From: Actinopolyspora mzabensis
GTDB taxonomy: Bacteria; Actinomycetota; Actinomycetes; Mycobacteriales; Pseudonocardiaceae
Length of the DNA: 64,000 bases
Assembly (NCBI RefSeq): GCF_900101095.1
Contig: NZ_FNFM01000012.1
Span: forward strand, 62,001-126,000
Reading direction: 5' to 3'
Positions 46,078 through 55,415 of the stretch are shown one piece after another. The notes beneath the pieces were generated by a model, which had not been told where the DNA came from, made no database searches, and saw nothing but the letters and a program-made list of their open reading frames with translations. The first letter of the stretch is position 1, and each line of letters opens with the position of its first letter. Both the position numbers and the translations under genes were made by a program.

Positions 46078-46396
46078 GATCCGCACCTGCGCTTTCCGTC
46101 ACGTGGCCGGACCGCGGGCGAACCCCGCGCCGACGATGCGATGCCTCTGCCGCGTGGCTGCCGCGGCAACGCAACGGCAACGAAAGCACTGGACATCGCG
46201 GCGGATCGAGCCGCTCGCGACCGCTTCGACCCCTTCATCGTGCGGCCGGCTCCCCGACGGCACTAGAGTCTTCGGTCTTTCGGTGTCCGGGGCGACGGTT
46301 CCGAAGAACACTGCCGGTTCGGAGAGCGTTCCCGGTTTGATCGAGTCCTGCCTCGGGTAAGCGGAAACGGAGAGGAACCGACCAGTTGGGAACGCG
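46078..46396. other. Divergent intergenic region
   Basis: About 320 nt between the AhpD-like gene and the NADH dehydrogenase gene, probably with both promoters. No gene or clear palindrome seen. Confidence 0.4.
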
Positions 46397-47734
46397 ATGG
46401 GACGCAATCGAGTAGTGATCGTCGGGGGCGGTTTCGCCGGTTACCACGCGGCCAAACAGCTCGCCGAGAACACTCGACCGGATGAAACCGAGATCATCCT
46501 CGTCAACCCCACCGACTACTTTCTGTACCTGCCACTGCTACCCGAGGTCGCTTCCGGGATTCTCGACCCCCGCGCGATCACGGTCTCGTTGCCGGGCACG
46601 CTGCCCGCTGTTCGGCTGGTACTGGGCGAGGTGGACCGGATCGATCCGGAAGCAGGCTATCTCACCTACACCGATGCCGAGGACAACACGGGGTCGGTGA
46701 ACTTCGACAGGCTGATCCTGGCCGCGGGCAGCGTCAACAAGCTCCTGCCGATCCCCGGCCTGGCCACGCACGGACACGGATTCCGGGGAGTCCCGGAAGC
46801 ACTGTACTTCCGGGATCACGTCACCAGGCAGATCGAGCTCGCGGCCGCCACCAACGACCAGGCCGAACGGGACGCCCGCTGCACGTTCGTGGTGGTCGGA
46901 GCCGGCTACACCGGAACCGAGATCGCGGCACAGGGCCCCGATTTCACCCGCATCCTGGCGGAACGCCATCCTGAGCTGCGCGACCAGGAGATCCGCTGGA
47001 AGCTGCTCGACGTGGCGCCCCGGGTACTTCCCGGCCTCGACCGACGACTCTCCAGTACCGCGACCGAAGTACTCCGGGAGCGGGGTGTGGAGCTGCTGAC
47101 CGAAACCTCGATCAGCGAAGCCACCGAGAGCGGTGTCACCCTCGACAGCGGACAGCAGGTGGCGACGCGCTCACTGATCTGGTGCGTCGGTGTGCGCCCC
47201 GACCCGCTGGTGCAGTCGCTGGGCCTGGAGACCACGGAAGGCAGGATCACGGTCGACGCGACGCTGACCGTGCCCGGGTACCCGCACGTCTTCGCCTGCG
47301 GCGACGCCGCGGCTGTTCCCGATCGTGCCAACCCCGGGCAGCTCACGGCCATGACCGCCCAGCACGCCACGCGCCAGGGCAGGTTGGCGGGCAGCAACGT
47401 GCTCGCCTCGCTGCGGGGCGAGCGGCTCGACGAGTACCGCCACCGAGACCTCGGGTTCGTCGTGGACCTCGGGGCGCGCAAGGCAGCCGCCAATCCACTG
47501 CACATCCCGCTGTCCGGTTTTACCGCCAAGGCGGTCACCAGGGGTTATCACCTCATGGCGATGCCGAAGAACCGGCTGCGGGTGGCCATCGACTGGCTGC
47601 TGGAGGCCACCACCAAACGGCAGTGCGTACAGCTGGGACTGGTCCGTTCCGGCACAGTGCCGCTGGACACCTCCTCACCCGAGCTGCCGAACCTGCGTGG
47701 CGAGCAGGAGGCACAGAGCTCGGCCCGGACCTAG
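46397..47734 (+). CDS. ndh: Type II NADH dehydrogenase (FAD/NAD(P)-dependent oxidoreductase)
   Basis: The 445-residue protein has FAD-binding RVVIVGGGFAGYHAAKQLAE at the N-terminus, NAD-binding FVVVGAGYTGTEIAA in the middle and the flavin-binding VFACGDAAAVPD, then a C-terminal membrane-association region (GFTAKAVTRGYHLMAMPKNR). This is a single-subunit non-proton-pumping NADH:quinone oxidoreductase or a close relative. ATG at 46397 has a loosely spaced GGAG-like site. Confidence 0.88.
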   Translation: MGRNRVVIVGGGFAGYHAAKQLAENTRPDETEIILVNPTDYFLYLPLLPEVASGILDPRAITVSLPGTLPAVRLVLGEVDRIDPEAGYLTYTDAEDNTGSVNFDRLILAAGSVNKLLPIPGLATHGHGFRGVPEALYFRDHVTRQIELAAATNDQAERDARCTFVVVGAGYTGTEIAAQGPDFTRILAERHPELRDQEIRWKLLDVAPRVLPGLDRRLSSTATEVLRERGVELLTETSISEATESGVTLDSGQQVATRSLIWCVGVRPDPLVQSLGLETTEGRITVDATLTVPGYPHVFACGDAAAVPDRANPGQLTAMTAQHATRQGRLAGSNVLASLRGERLDEYRHRDLGFVVDLGARKAAANPLHIPLSGFTAKAVTRGYHLMAMPKNRLRVAIDWLLEATTKRQCVQLGLVRSGTVPLDTSSPELPNLRGEQEAQSSART

Positions 47735-47766
47735 CCGGACTCCGCCGCCGAGGTTCGCCGAGAAGC

Positions 47767-48513
47767 TCACTCGGTGAGGGCTTCCGCCCGATCCCGCTCC
47801 GCACGGCCCGACCTCGGAGAGGAGCCGGCGAACCGCCAGCTGGCGACGAAGTATCCGACTCCGTAGGGCGCGCTGTAGTCCAGCAGCTCACCGACCGGTG
47901 AACGTTCGGAAGCGGCTCCGGCGAGCACCTGCCAGGCCGGGCGCCCGGCCACCAGCAACCGCTCGGCGGTCTCCGGCCGCAACGCGGCGAGCGCGGTGGT
48001 GTCCCCACCGCGCAGCGCCTCGGCTATGTGGTCGTCGTAGGCGATCGCGTCCGGTTCCAGAAACCCCGGGGAGCGCTCCGTGCGACACGCCGAACCGTCA
48101 CCCAGCACCAGCAGTGCCACCTGTGTGGCGCGATCGGCGATCCGTTCCCCCAGTCGGAAGCACTCGGCCGGTGTGGCGTTCCAGGCCACCGAGTGGAATT
48201 CACAGGCCGCCCGATCGAGGTGTGACTCGAGCAGCCAGCGTCCGATCGTCAGCGACAACGGCAGTCGGGCACTTCCGTCCCCGAAGGTCGTGGCCTGTCC
48301 GTACGGGGCCAGTGTGCCCGTGACGTCCGAACCGTGGCACGCGGTGCGATCGTCCCCACCGAGCACCACGACCAGCTCGGGGTCGGCGTCGAACAGCCGG
48401 TTGAGAGCCAGCTCGCAGTTGGCTCGCGTCCCGTCGAGATCCGCCGACCGCTGCCCGGCCACACCGGGCACCAGCACCGGGGGGTGGGGGAATACTCCGG
48501 CCGCTACCAGCAT
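47767..48513 (-). CDS. Class III extradiol dioxygenase (LigB-like) family protein
   Basis: The 248-residue protein begins MLVAAGVFPHPPVLVPGVAG, with a histidine in the position of a LigB metal ligand, and contains LVVVLGGDDRTACHGSD and LLVLGDGSACRTERSPGF. It matches the mycobacterial LigB-like proteins of unknown substrate. It may be a non-haem iron dioxygenase, but the function of this branch is not established. It is convergent with ndh (33 nt) and lies upstream of nothing on its own strand. Confidence 0.75.
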   Translation of the reverse strand: MLVAAGVFPHPPVLVPGVAGQRSADLDGTRANCELALNRLFDADPELVVVLGGDDRTACHGSDVTGTLAPYGQATTFGDGSARLPLSLTIGRWLLESHLDRAACEFHSVAWNATPAECFRLGERIADRATQVALLVLGDGSACRTERSPGFLEPDAIAYDDHIAEALRGGDTTALAALRPETAERLLVAGRPAWQVLAGAASERSPVGELLDYSAPYGVGYFVASWRFAGSSPRSGRAERDRAEALTE

Positions 48514-48570
48514 GTTCGCCTCGTCTCAATCGTGCCTGTCAATCGTGCCCGGTGGAGAGCGCTGTCCTGC

Positions 48571-49566
48571 TCATCGCGTCGAATTCCGCCGCACGCTGCG
48601 CAACGGTGGACGCTCCGCGGTCGGAATCGGCTGCTCATGTGGCAACCACTCCGAGCCGGACTGGATGAACTGGGTGTAGGAGATCTCATCGCGCGAATCG
48701 TCCAGCACCTCGTCCGGGGCAGTGCGTCCCTCGGTGCGGGCCAGGGCGGCGGCCAGAATCTGCCGGGACATCACCCCGAGCTGCAGCAGTCCTCGGTTGC
48801 GGTGCTTGCGCACTCCGAGATTGACCTGGGCCAGCCCGTCGAGGCCGTGGCGATCGTAGGCGTCGATGAGCAGTCCGGTCTCCACTCCGTAGCCCGGGGC
48901 GAAGGGTACGGATTCCAGGAACTCGCGGGCGGCCGCGTACTCGCCGCCCAGGGGCTGGATCACGCCCGAGAGGTCGGGCCGCACGGCGGAGAGTACGGGG
49001 CGGGCAAGCAGCTCGGTGACGCGTCCGCCTCCCTCGGTCTGGCGCACACCTTCCCGCGGCAGCCGCAACGGTCGCCGGTAGAAACCCTTGACCAGTACCG
49101 GTTCGTCACCGGCGAGCAGGGGTCCGAGCAGTGCCGGCACGAAGCGGGCGTCGAAATCGACCAGGTCAGAGTCGAGGAACACCAGGAGATCGCCGGAAAC
49201 GGCAGCCAACGAGCGCCACAGTACTTCACCCTTGCCCGCTCGGGGCTCGAACTCGGGCAGCACGTCCTCGCGGGCCACCACGCGGGCGCCTGCGTGCCGG
49301 GCGTACTCGCGGGTGTGATCGGTGGAACCGGAGTCGAGCACCACGAGCTCGTCGACCAGGGCTTCTCCCGCACCGTCCGGTTCCGCCAGCGGCAGGAGCT
49401 CGGCGATGATGGGGGCGATCGTTTCCTGCTCGTTCAGCGCGGGCAGCACGACGCTGACGCGACGAGTGCCTTTCAGCCGTGTCAGTTCGTCCACCGACCA
49501 GGAGGGGTCCTGCCAGCTGCGCGCGGCGAACCACCGCTCGGCCTCGGGTGTCATGTTTCCGGTCAC
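48571..49566 (-). CDS. gpgS: Glucosyl-3-phosphoglycerate synthase
   Basis: The 331-residue GT-A glycosyltransferase has VSVVLPALNEQETIAPIIAE, LVVLDSGSTDHTREYAR, RAGKGEVLWRSL, the metal-binding FLDSDLVDFD and LARPVLSAVRPDLSGVIQPL. It transfers glucose from UDP-glucose to 3-phosphoglycerate, the first step toward glucosylglycerate and methylglucose lipopolysaccharides. As in mycobacteria it sits directly after folP2 in the same direction (68 nt). The product family also includes compatible solutes. Confidence 0.95.
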   Translation of the reverse strand: MTGNMTPEAERWFAARSWQDPSWSVDELTRLKGTRRVSVVLPALNEQETIAPIIAELLPLAEPDGAGEALVDELVVLDSGSTDHTREYARHAGARVVAREDVLPEFEPRAGKGEVLWRSLAAVSGDLLVFLDSDLVDFDARFVPALLGPLLAGDEPVLVKGFYRRPLRLPREGVRQTEGGGRVTELLARPVLSAVRPDLSGVIQPLGGEYAAAREFLESVPFAPGYGVETGLLIDAYDRHGLDGLAQVNLGVRKHRNRGLLQLGVMSRQILAAALARTEGRTAPDEVLDDSRDEISYTQFIQSGSEWLPHEQPIPTAERPPLRSVRRNSTR

Positions 49567-49634
49567 TGCTCCCAGCGGCTCGAATGCTTCCTACCGCCCC
49601 GAACACCTCGTTCGCGCGTGGAACGGCACCGCGG

Positions 49635-50513
49635 TCAGGCCAGTCCACGCACGGTCGAGGCGGGTTCCCGTTCGCCGGTGATGCCCGCGACCATGTCCAG
49701 CACCTGGCGCGTCTGCCGTACTTCGTGTACCCGGAACGCGGTGGCTCCGTCCCTGGCGGCCAGCGCGGTGGCGGCCAAGGTGCCCGTCACGCGTTCGGAA
49801 AGCTCGGTACCGAGGGTCTCACCGACGAAATCCTTGTTCGAAAGCGCCATCAGCACCGGCCAGCCCGTTGCGACCAGTTGGTCGGTGTGGCGCAACAAAG
49901 CCAGGCTGTGCCGGGTGTTCTTGCCGAAGTCGTGGGTCGGATCGATGAGGATGCCGTCCGTTGGTACGCCGATCTCGGCGGCGTGTTCGGCCTGCCGCGT
50001 GGTCTCGTCCACCACGGAGCGCACCACGTCCTCGTAGCGCACGCGGTGCGGACGGGTGCGCGGTGCGGCGCCGCCGGTGTGCGAGCACACGTAACCCGCC
50101 TGGAACTCGGCCGCGACCTCGACCAGCTTGGGATCGGCCCCGGCCCAGGTGTCGTTGAGCAGATCGGCTCCCTGCACGCACACCGCACGCCCCACCTCGT
50201 GTCGCCAGGTGTCCACGCTGATCACCAGATCGGGGAAGTTCCGCCGCACCTCCGTCACGAACGGAGCGGTACGCTCGATCTCCTCGTCCACCCCCACGAC
50301 GCTCCCCGGACCGGCTTTGACGCCGCCGACGTCGACTATGTCGGCGCCGTCTGCCACGGCTTCGTCGACGGCGGACAACGCGGCGTCGAACTCGAAGGTC
50401 CTGCCCCTGTCGTAGAAGGAGTCCGGTGTGCGATTCACGATCGCCATCACCAGTGGCCGCTGCGTGCCGAGCTCACGTCCCCGGAAGCGCACGGTCGTCC
50501 GCATATCCACCAA
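49635..50513 (-). CDS. folP2: Dihydropteroate synthase-like protein (FolP2 type)
   Basis: The 292-residue TIM barrel has PLVMAIVNRTPDSFYDRGRT, ADIVDVGGVKAGPG, VISVDTWRHEVG and LIDPTHDFGKNTRH. The N-terminal signature IVNRTPDSFYDRG and GGVKAG, with the gpgS neighbour, indicate the FolP2 paralogue rather than the folate enzyme FolP1, whose motifs read differently; the mycobacterial FolP2 is reported to lack dihydropteroate synthase activity. Its true role is unclear. Confidence 0.9.
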   Translation of the reverse strand: MVDMRTTVRFRGRELGTQRPLVMAIVNRTPDSFYDRGRTFEFDAALSAVDEAVADGADIVDVGGVKAGPGSVVGVDEEIERTAPFVTEVRRNFPDLVISVDTWRHEVGRAVCVQGADLLNDTWAGADPKLVEVAAEFQAGYVCSHTGGAAPRTRPHRVRYEDVVRSVVDETTRQAEHAAEIGVPTDGILIDPTHDFGKNTRHSLALLRHTDQLVATGWPVLMALSNKDFVGETLGTELSERVTGTLAATALAARDGATAFRVHEVRQTRQVLDMVAGITGEREPASTVRGLA

Positions 50514-50639
50514 TCCGCTTCCTCGGGGCCATCACCCCGCCCAATGTGCCACATCGAACGGGTCGGCCACGGTCTCGTTTGTCGTGGGCCACTCAAAACA
50601 GCGGTCCTCGGTTACTTCTACACCGCGGCACTGACGTGA

Positions 50640-51446
50640 TCAACACACCTCGTCCAGTCTGCGGAGCGCCTGTTGGGTGTAGTACCGCAGCAGCAGTGCG
50701 TCCTCAGCGCGCACGACCGAGCACAGCCGAAGTCTCCGGTGGGGATCCTCCACCAGGTCACTGACGATGCGCCCCGCCCCGGAGCCCGCCAGCACGGGCG
50801 AGACGGTCAGGCACACCTCGTCGACGAGACCGTTGCCGACCATTCCGCCGAAAAGCCCGGGGCCGCCCTCGCAGACCACGTGACGCCAGCCGCGCCTGCC
50901 GAACTCGGCGACGGTCCACGACAGGTCCACCTCCCACTCGCCTGCCACGAGTACCTCGGCGCCCGCGGCGCGGTAAGCCTGGAGACGTTCCCTGCCCGCC
51001 GTGGCACAGGTGACGACCACGGTTGGCACCTCGGTGTCGGTGAGCACCCCGGCGTCCGGCGGCAGAGCTCCGCGAGTGACCACCGCGAGCGGTGGCACGT
51101 CGGCGCGCCCCAGCGCACGTCGACGTCGCACACGCTCAGCGGTTCGGGACACACCGCTGTAGCCCTCCGCCACCGCGGTGCCCGCCCCGACGAGCACCAC
51201 GTCGGCGAGGTCCCGCACCAGTTCGAAGACGACCCCGTCCGCGGGATGTCCCAGCCCGCCGCTGCGCCCCTCGACACTGGAGGCACCATCGACGCTGGAG
51301 ACGAAATTGACCCTCGTCCAAGGGTGAGTCAACGACTCGGGATAGGCATAGCTCGAAGCGAGTTCCTCGACTTCGAGGTCGCGACTGCGTTCCACGTCCC
51401 GCACGAACACCGCGGCCCCTTTCCTCGGCACCTCCGTGCCGTTCAC
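50640..51446 (-). CDS. Pyrimidine reductase family protein (RibD C-terminal domain)
   Basis: The 268-residue protein has the RibD-C reductase fold: RVNFVSSVDGASSVEGRSGG, VVLVGAGTAVAEGYSG, RHVVCEGGPGLFGGMVGNGL and DEVCLTVSPVLAGSGAGR. It is a stand-alone reductase similar to the pyrimidine reductase of riboflavin synthesis, found in most actinomycetes. Start is uncertain: GTG codons at 51446, 51449 and 51455 are candidates and none has an ideal site. Confidence 0.88.
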   Translation of the reverse strand: MNGTEVPRKGAAVFVRDVERSRDLEVEELASSYAYPESLTHPWTRVNFVSSVDGASSVEGRSGGLGHPADGVVFELVRDLADVVLVGAGTAVAEGYSGVSRTAERVRRRRALGRADVPPLAVVTRGALPPDAGVLTDTEVPTVVVTCATAGRERLQAYRAAGAEVLVAGEWEVDLSWTVAEFGRRGWRHVVCEGGPGLFGGMVGNGLVDEVCLTVSPVLAGSGAGRIVSDLVEDPHRRLRLCSVVRAEDALLLRYYTQQALRRLDEVC

Positions 51447-51671
51447 CACCGACACGATCCTACTCGGAGACCGAACGAAAAGTTCGGTCGCTCGTGCGGT
51501 ATTCGAGAAAAGGGCATCACCGATGACCGATGCCGTCACGGGGAAAGGCTCGCCCGATCACGCAGCGGAATTCCGACAACACGATTCCCGGGCGGATCAC
51601 CTCCCGGAACATCCCGGTGAAACGGTACCGGGAACCGCGGCGGCCACGATTCCGGTGGCCGAACGCGTGAG

Positions 51672-51712
51672 AGCGGCGCCCACCGGGGGAGAACTCATCG
51701 GTGGGCGCCGCT
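51672..51712 (-). terminator. Hairpin terminator after the secreted-protein gene
   Basis: AGCGGCGCCCACCG and CGGTGGGCGCCGCT form a perfect 14-bp stem with a 13-nt loop, about 25 nt past the stop at 51736 on the minus strand. Confidence 0.8.
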
Positions 51713-51735
51713 GGACCGATCACGCGATCACCGCA

Positions 51736-52257
51736 TCAGTCGACCGAGACCTCGATCTGCTGGGTGTAGTGGGGGTAACCACTGTAAGGGGTGATGTCGA
51801 CGTCGATGTGCTTCTTGTTGGTGTTCTTGACCACGTGGTAGCCCTCGGTGTGGCTGCTCTTGATCTTCACCCAGCCCACCTTGGCGAAGTTCACCTTGAA
51901 CGAAGCGGAACGCTTGGCACACTTGCCACGTTCCTTCTTCTCGATGTACTGGCCCGGGCCGGACTCCGGGTAGCTTTCGTTGACTCCGTACCAGCCCTCG
52001 AAAACGCTGATGTTCGAGCCCTGCTCCCCGTCGTCGTAGAGGCACTTGACGTTGTTGATCTCGACGTGCTTGGCGCTGTAGCTCTCGTTGTGAACGCTCA
52101 TCAGCGCAGTGACTCCCCGCTCCGGGGAGGGCGGCCGCTCGGCGGTCTGCTCTGCGGTCTGCTCTGCGGTCTGCTCCGCGGCCTGCACGGCGGCCGGAGC
52201 GGTCAACGTCAGCGCGGCCAGACTCAACGCGCTCAGAGTCTTGGTGGTGATGGACAC
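51736..52257 (-). CDS. Small secreted protein of unknown function with TAEQ repeats
   Basis: The 173-residue protein has a Sec signal (TKTLSALSLAALTLTAPAAVQA, cleaving near VQA-AE), then three tandem TAEQ repeats and a proline-rich linker, then a compact domain with two cysteines (NNVKCLYDDGEQGSN, ERGKCAKRSASFKVNFAK) that could form one disulfide. The GTG at 52257 follows AGGAGG, which decides the start. I do not recognise the domain. The overlapping minus-strand frame at 51728-52336 is an arginine/glutamine-rich shadow. Confidence 0.8.
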   Translation of the reverse strand: MSITTKTLSALSLAALTLTAPAAVQAAEQTAEQTAEQTAERPPSPERGVTALMSVHNESYSAKHVEINNVKCLYDDGEQGSNISVFEGWYGVNESYPESGPGQYIEKKERGKCAKRSASFKVNFAKVGWVKIKSSHTEGYHVVKNTNKKHIDVDITPYSGYPHYTQQIEVSVD

Positions 52258-52720
52258 GAAAACCTCCTGTTGTCCGACTCTTCCCGAGCCACTCACAGAC
52301 AAACAGAATCCTTCTTTTCCCGCAGCGCGACCACATATTCTACACACTTTTCGGGGACAACGAACCAAAACAATTCATTCCTCGCCGCGCAAAATGACGC
52401 CATTTCACTTCCGCGATCACCGAAAACCTCAAGAACGAGAAAGACGCTCGAACACGAACAATCTATACCAAACCGAAACACGGCGAGCCGACAAAATCTT
52501 TCCACTGTTCCGCACAGGGCCGAGCACGGTCCCTAAGACGGAACGCGGAAACCCGCCACGAGCTCCGTACGGGGATGCCAGGACCCGCTCCGTCCGGTTT
52601 CAGGGGAGCTCGAAGGACTCGAGACTGGCCGCACGCCGAGCGGCCCGGCGGTGCGCAGCCCGTCGAACCGGTTCCGGAACGGTTCGTCGAACGACGAAGA
52701 GATCGGGGACAATCGAACGC
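52258..52720. other. AT-rich divergent intergenic region
   Basis: About 460 nt between the secreted-protein gene and the S4-protein gene; part of it (about 52310-52500) is clearly more AT-rich than the rest of the window. Probably promoters; no gene recognised. Confidence 0.45.
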
Positions 52721-52933
52721 ATGGAGGACGTGGAGATCGGCGAGGGCACCATTCGACTCGGTCAGCTGCTGAAGCTGGCGGGGCTGGTCGAGCACGGCGG
52801 CGAGGCGAAAAGCCTGATCCAGGACGGCGAGGTCCTGGTCAACGACGAGCCGGAGACGCGACGTGGCAGGCAGTTGTCACCGGGTGACCGGGTCAGCGTC
52901 GGAGCGGAGACCGTGCGGGTCACCTCGGTCTGA
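52721..52933 (+). CDS. S4-domain RNA-binding protein
   Basis: The 70-residue protein is essentially one S4 domain: IRLGQLLKLAGLVEHGGEAK, then LIQDGEVLVNDEPETRRGRQ and LSPGDRVSVG. Proteins of the YbcJ type bind structured RNA. The ATG at 52721 is chosen since upstream frame residues are not conserved. Confidence 0.9.
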   Translation: MEDVEIGEGTIRLGQLLKLAGLVEHGGEAKSLIQDGEVLVNDEPETRRGRQLSPGDRVSVGAETVRVTSV

Positions 52934-53035
52934 ATCGCAACGCTGTAACGAAGGCGACATCCCGGAACAACCGGGGCCCGCGGCCGTGTTCCCGACGCGG
53001 AAACCATTGTCCAAGCGCACCGAGAGGTCGGGTTT

Positions 53036-54124
53036 ATGCAGTTCGGAGTCTTCACCGTCGGCGACGTCACGCCGGACCCGACCACCAACCGAACTCCCAC
53101 CGAGCACGAGCGGATCAAGGCGATGGTGACCATCGCCCGCAAGGCCGAGGAGGTCGGGCTGGACGTGTTCGCCACCGGTGAGCACCACAACCCGCCGTTC
53201 GTGCCCTCCTCTCCCACGACCATGCTGGGGTATGTCGCGGCACGCACCGAACGGCTGATCCTGTCGACCTCGACGACGCTGATCACCACGGACGATCCGG
53301 TCAAGATCGCCGAGGATTTCGCCATGCTGCAACACTTGGCCGACGGTCGGGTGGACCTCATGCTGGGGCGGGGTAATCAGGCCCAGGTGTATCCGTGGTT
53401 CGGGCAGGACATCCGCCAGGGACTCGCGCTGGCCATCGAGAACTACCACCTGCTGCACCGGTTGTGGCACGAGGAGGTGGTGGACTGGCAGGGCGAGTTC
53501 CGCACCCCGCTGCAGGGTTTCACCGCCACGCCTCGACCGCTGGACGATCTGCCGCCGTTCGTGTGGCACGGCTCCATCCGCAGCCCCGAGATCGCCGAAC
53601 AGGCCGCGTACTACGGCAACGGCTTCTTCCACAACCACATCTTTTGGCCACCGGAGCACACCAAGCGAATGGTCGAGCTGTACCGGCAGCGGTTCGAGCA
53701 CTACGGGCACGGCTCGGCCGACCAGGCTGTCGTCGGTCTCGGCGGTCAGGTGTTCATGCGCCGCAACTCCCAGGACGCGGTGGCCGAGTTCCGGCCCTAC
53801 TTCGACGACGCCCCGGTCTACGGTGGCGGCCCCTCGCTGGAGGAGTTCACGTCGCAAACCCCGCTGACCGTCGGCAGTCCGCAACAGGTCATCGACCGAA
53901 CCCTGTCCTTCAGGGAGTACGTCGGCGACTACCAGCGCCAACTGTTCCTCATCGACCACGCGGGACTGCCGCTCAAGACCGTGCTGGAACAGCTGGACAT
54001 GCTCGGTGAGGAAGTGCTCCCGGTACTGCGCGAGGAGTTCGACGCGCTCAAGCCCTCCCACGTTCCCGAGGCACCCACGCACGAATCCAGGCTGCGTGCG
54101 CGCAGCGGCGAGGCGGTGCACTGA
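53036..54124 (+). CDS. Luciferase-like FMN-dependent oxidoreductase
   Basis: The 362-residue protein is a TIM-barrel LLM-class flavin oxidoreductase: MQFGVFTVGDVTPDPTTNRT, GLDVFATGEHHNPPFVPSSP, LSTSTTLITTDDPVKIAEDF, GRVDLMLGRGNQAQVYPWFG. It matches a conserved actinobacterial subgroup with unknown substrate, using FMN or F420. It is a single gene, about 100 nt after the S4 gene. Confidence 0.92.
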   Translation: MQFGVFTVGDVTPDPTTNRTPTEHERIKAMVTIARKAEEVGLDVFATGEHHNPPFVPSSPTTMLGYVAARTERLILSTSTTLITTDDPVKIAEDFAMLQHLADGRVDLMLGRGNQAQVYPWFGQDIRQGLALAIENYHLLHRLWHEEVVDWQGEFRTPLQGFTATPRPLDDLPPFVWHGSIRSPEIAEQAAYYGNGFFHNHIFWPPEHTKRMVELYRQRFEHYGHGSADQAVVGLGGQVFMRRNSQDAVAEFRPYFDDAPVYGGGPSLEEFTSQTPLTVGSPQQVIDRTLSFREYVGDYQRQLFLIDHAGLPLKTVLEQLDMLGEEVLPVLREEFDALKPSHVPEAPTHESRLRARSGEAVH

Positions 54125-54299
54125 GCATCACGTCCGACCGCTCCACACCGCACCGGGGCAGGTCACGCGTGGCCGGCTGGCCGATCATCCGCTCGGCACC
54201 GCTGTCCGGCCACGCGGACCCACGCGCGAGCTCGGGAACACCCCCGATTCGGCGGCCCCCCCTTCGGGAAACCCTCTCGGTTCAGGAAGCTCCCCCGGT

Positions 54300-54731
54300 T
54301 CAAGAAGCTCCGGTCAGTTTCGAACTCTCGATGTGTCCCAGCTGGGTGAGAATGCCCAGCTGGTCGTAGTAGACCTCGCCACCGATGACCCTGCCCTGCT
54401 GGTCATATCTCAGCGTCTCGCAGAAGGGGATGTCCATCTGCCGTCGCGTCGCGGGCAGTGACCCCATCGGGCCGTCGTTCTCACCACGCCCGTGGAAGTA
54501 GGCCACGGAGACGTGCTCGCCCTCGACGAAGGACTCGCCGAGCACGCGAGCGTCGGAGAAGGCGGTGGACCACTCCCGCATCCAGTCCTTGAACTCGTCG
54601 AGTGAGTGCATGGTGATTCCCCGGGCGTGGTCGATATAGGCGTACTGCTCACCGACGTAGGCGTCCATGTCGTCGAACCGACGCTCGTTGAACAGTTGGT
54701 GCAGCTTCAGGTGCGTCTCGGCGTGTCTCAT
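54300..54731 (-). CDS. SnoaL/NTF2-like protein
   Basis: The 143-residue protein has the NTF2-like cone fold: LFNERRFDDMDAYVGEQYAY, HSLDEFKDWMREWSTAFSDA and FCETLRYDQQGRVIGGEVYY. Members include polyketide cyclases and small isomerases; the function here is unknown. GGAGGAG directly precedes ATG at 54731; a longer frame is rejected. Confidence 0.88.
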   Translation of the reverse strand: MRHAETHLKLHQLFNERRFDDMDAYVGEQYAYIDHARGITMHSLDEFKDWMREWSTAFSDARVLGESFVEGEHVSVAYFHGRGENDGPMGSLPATRRQMDIPFCETLRYDQQGRVIGGEVYYDQLGILTQLGHIESSKLTGAS

Positions 54732-55055
54732 GACTCCTCCAGGAGCACACGGACCCCGGCGCCGGATTCCGTTCGCGCTCGCCGACCTGACACACGGCGT
54801 GGACGGCGCCGGGGAACATCCTCGACGGCAGCCCCGACGGCCCCGGTTCCGACCTTGCTCCTCTCGGGCGTTCCCCACCAGAGTCCAAAGACTCCTGCCA
54901 CTCCCCGCCTCGTTTCGCGCGCCGTTCGCGCCGTGCCCCGCTCTGCGGAACGCCCGATTCGGGCGCCGTGGGTTGACTCAGCGGTAAGCCAGTGACATGG
55001 TTACCCACATGACTAATGAACCAACCAACTGGTTCGCACGACGGTGGTGGACGTA
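54732..55055. other. Divergent intergenic region with GntR operator candidate
   Basis: About 325 nt between the SnoaL-like gene and the GntR/ABC operon. It contains a TTGACT sequence at 54973 and the inverted repeat at 55023-55034. No gene recognised. Confidence 0.4.
55023..55034. promoter_or_regulatory. Inverted repeat near GntR gene start
   Basis: AACCA-AC-TGGTT is a perfect 5-bp inverted repeat with 2-nt spacing, about 20 nt before the GntR gene start, and AACCA occurs once more at 55019. YtrA-type GntR regulators usually repress their own operon through such sites. Confidence 0.4.
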
Positions 55056-55415
55056 ATGGACGACGGTCGCCCGCTGTTCCTCCAGATAGCCGAGCAGATC
55101 GAGGGCTCGATCATCGACGGCTCACTGCCCGAGGAGACACGGGCTCCCTCCACCAACGAACTCGCCGCGTTCCACCGGATCAATCCCGCGACCGCGGCGA
55201 ACGGGATCAACCAGTTGGTCAGTGACGGGGTGCTCTACAAGCGAAGGGGGATCGGAATGTTCGTGGCAGGCGGGGCACGCGAGCAGTTGCTGGAACGCCG
55301 CAGGCAGGACTTCGGCCGGAAGTTCATCGCGCCGCTGCTCGGCGAGGCGCAGAAGCTGGGAATGGACGCCGAGGATCTGAAGAAGATGATCGACGCCTGG
55401 AGGGAAGAGGCATGA
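55056..55415 (+). CDS. GntR-family regulator, YtrA subgroup
   Basis: The 119-residue protein has a winged helix-turn-helix (about residues 8-72: PLFLQIAEQIEGSIIDGSLP, PSTNELAAFHRINPATAANG) and a short helical dimerisation tail, the layout of YtrA regulators that control ABC transporters. Start is ATG at 55056 or a GTG at 55044/55047. Its stop overlaps the ATPase start by 4 nt (ATGA), so it is the first gene of the ABC operon. Confidence 0.9.
   Translation: MDDGRPLFLQIAEQIEGSIIDGSLPEETRAPSTNELAAFHRINPATAANGINQLVSDGVLYKRRGIGMFVAGGAREQLLERRRQDFGRKFIAPLLGEAQKLGMDAEDLKKMIDAWREEA

Noticed and set aside
52130-52200. Short tandem repeat that could be a CRISPR-like or iteron array
   Set aside because: The repeat is the coding sequence of the TAEQ units in the secreted protein and has no spacers.
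51728-52336. A 202-residue minus-strand frame overlapping the secreted-protein gene
   Set aside because: The overlapping frame at 51736-52257 has a proper signal peptide and an AGGAGG site before its GTG; the alternative is dominated by Arg and Gln.
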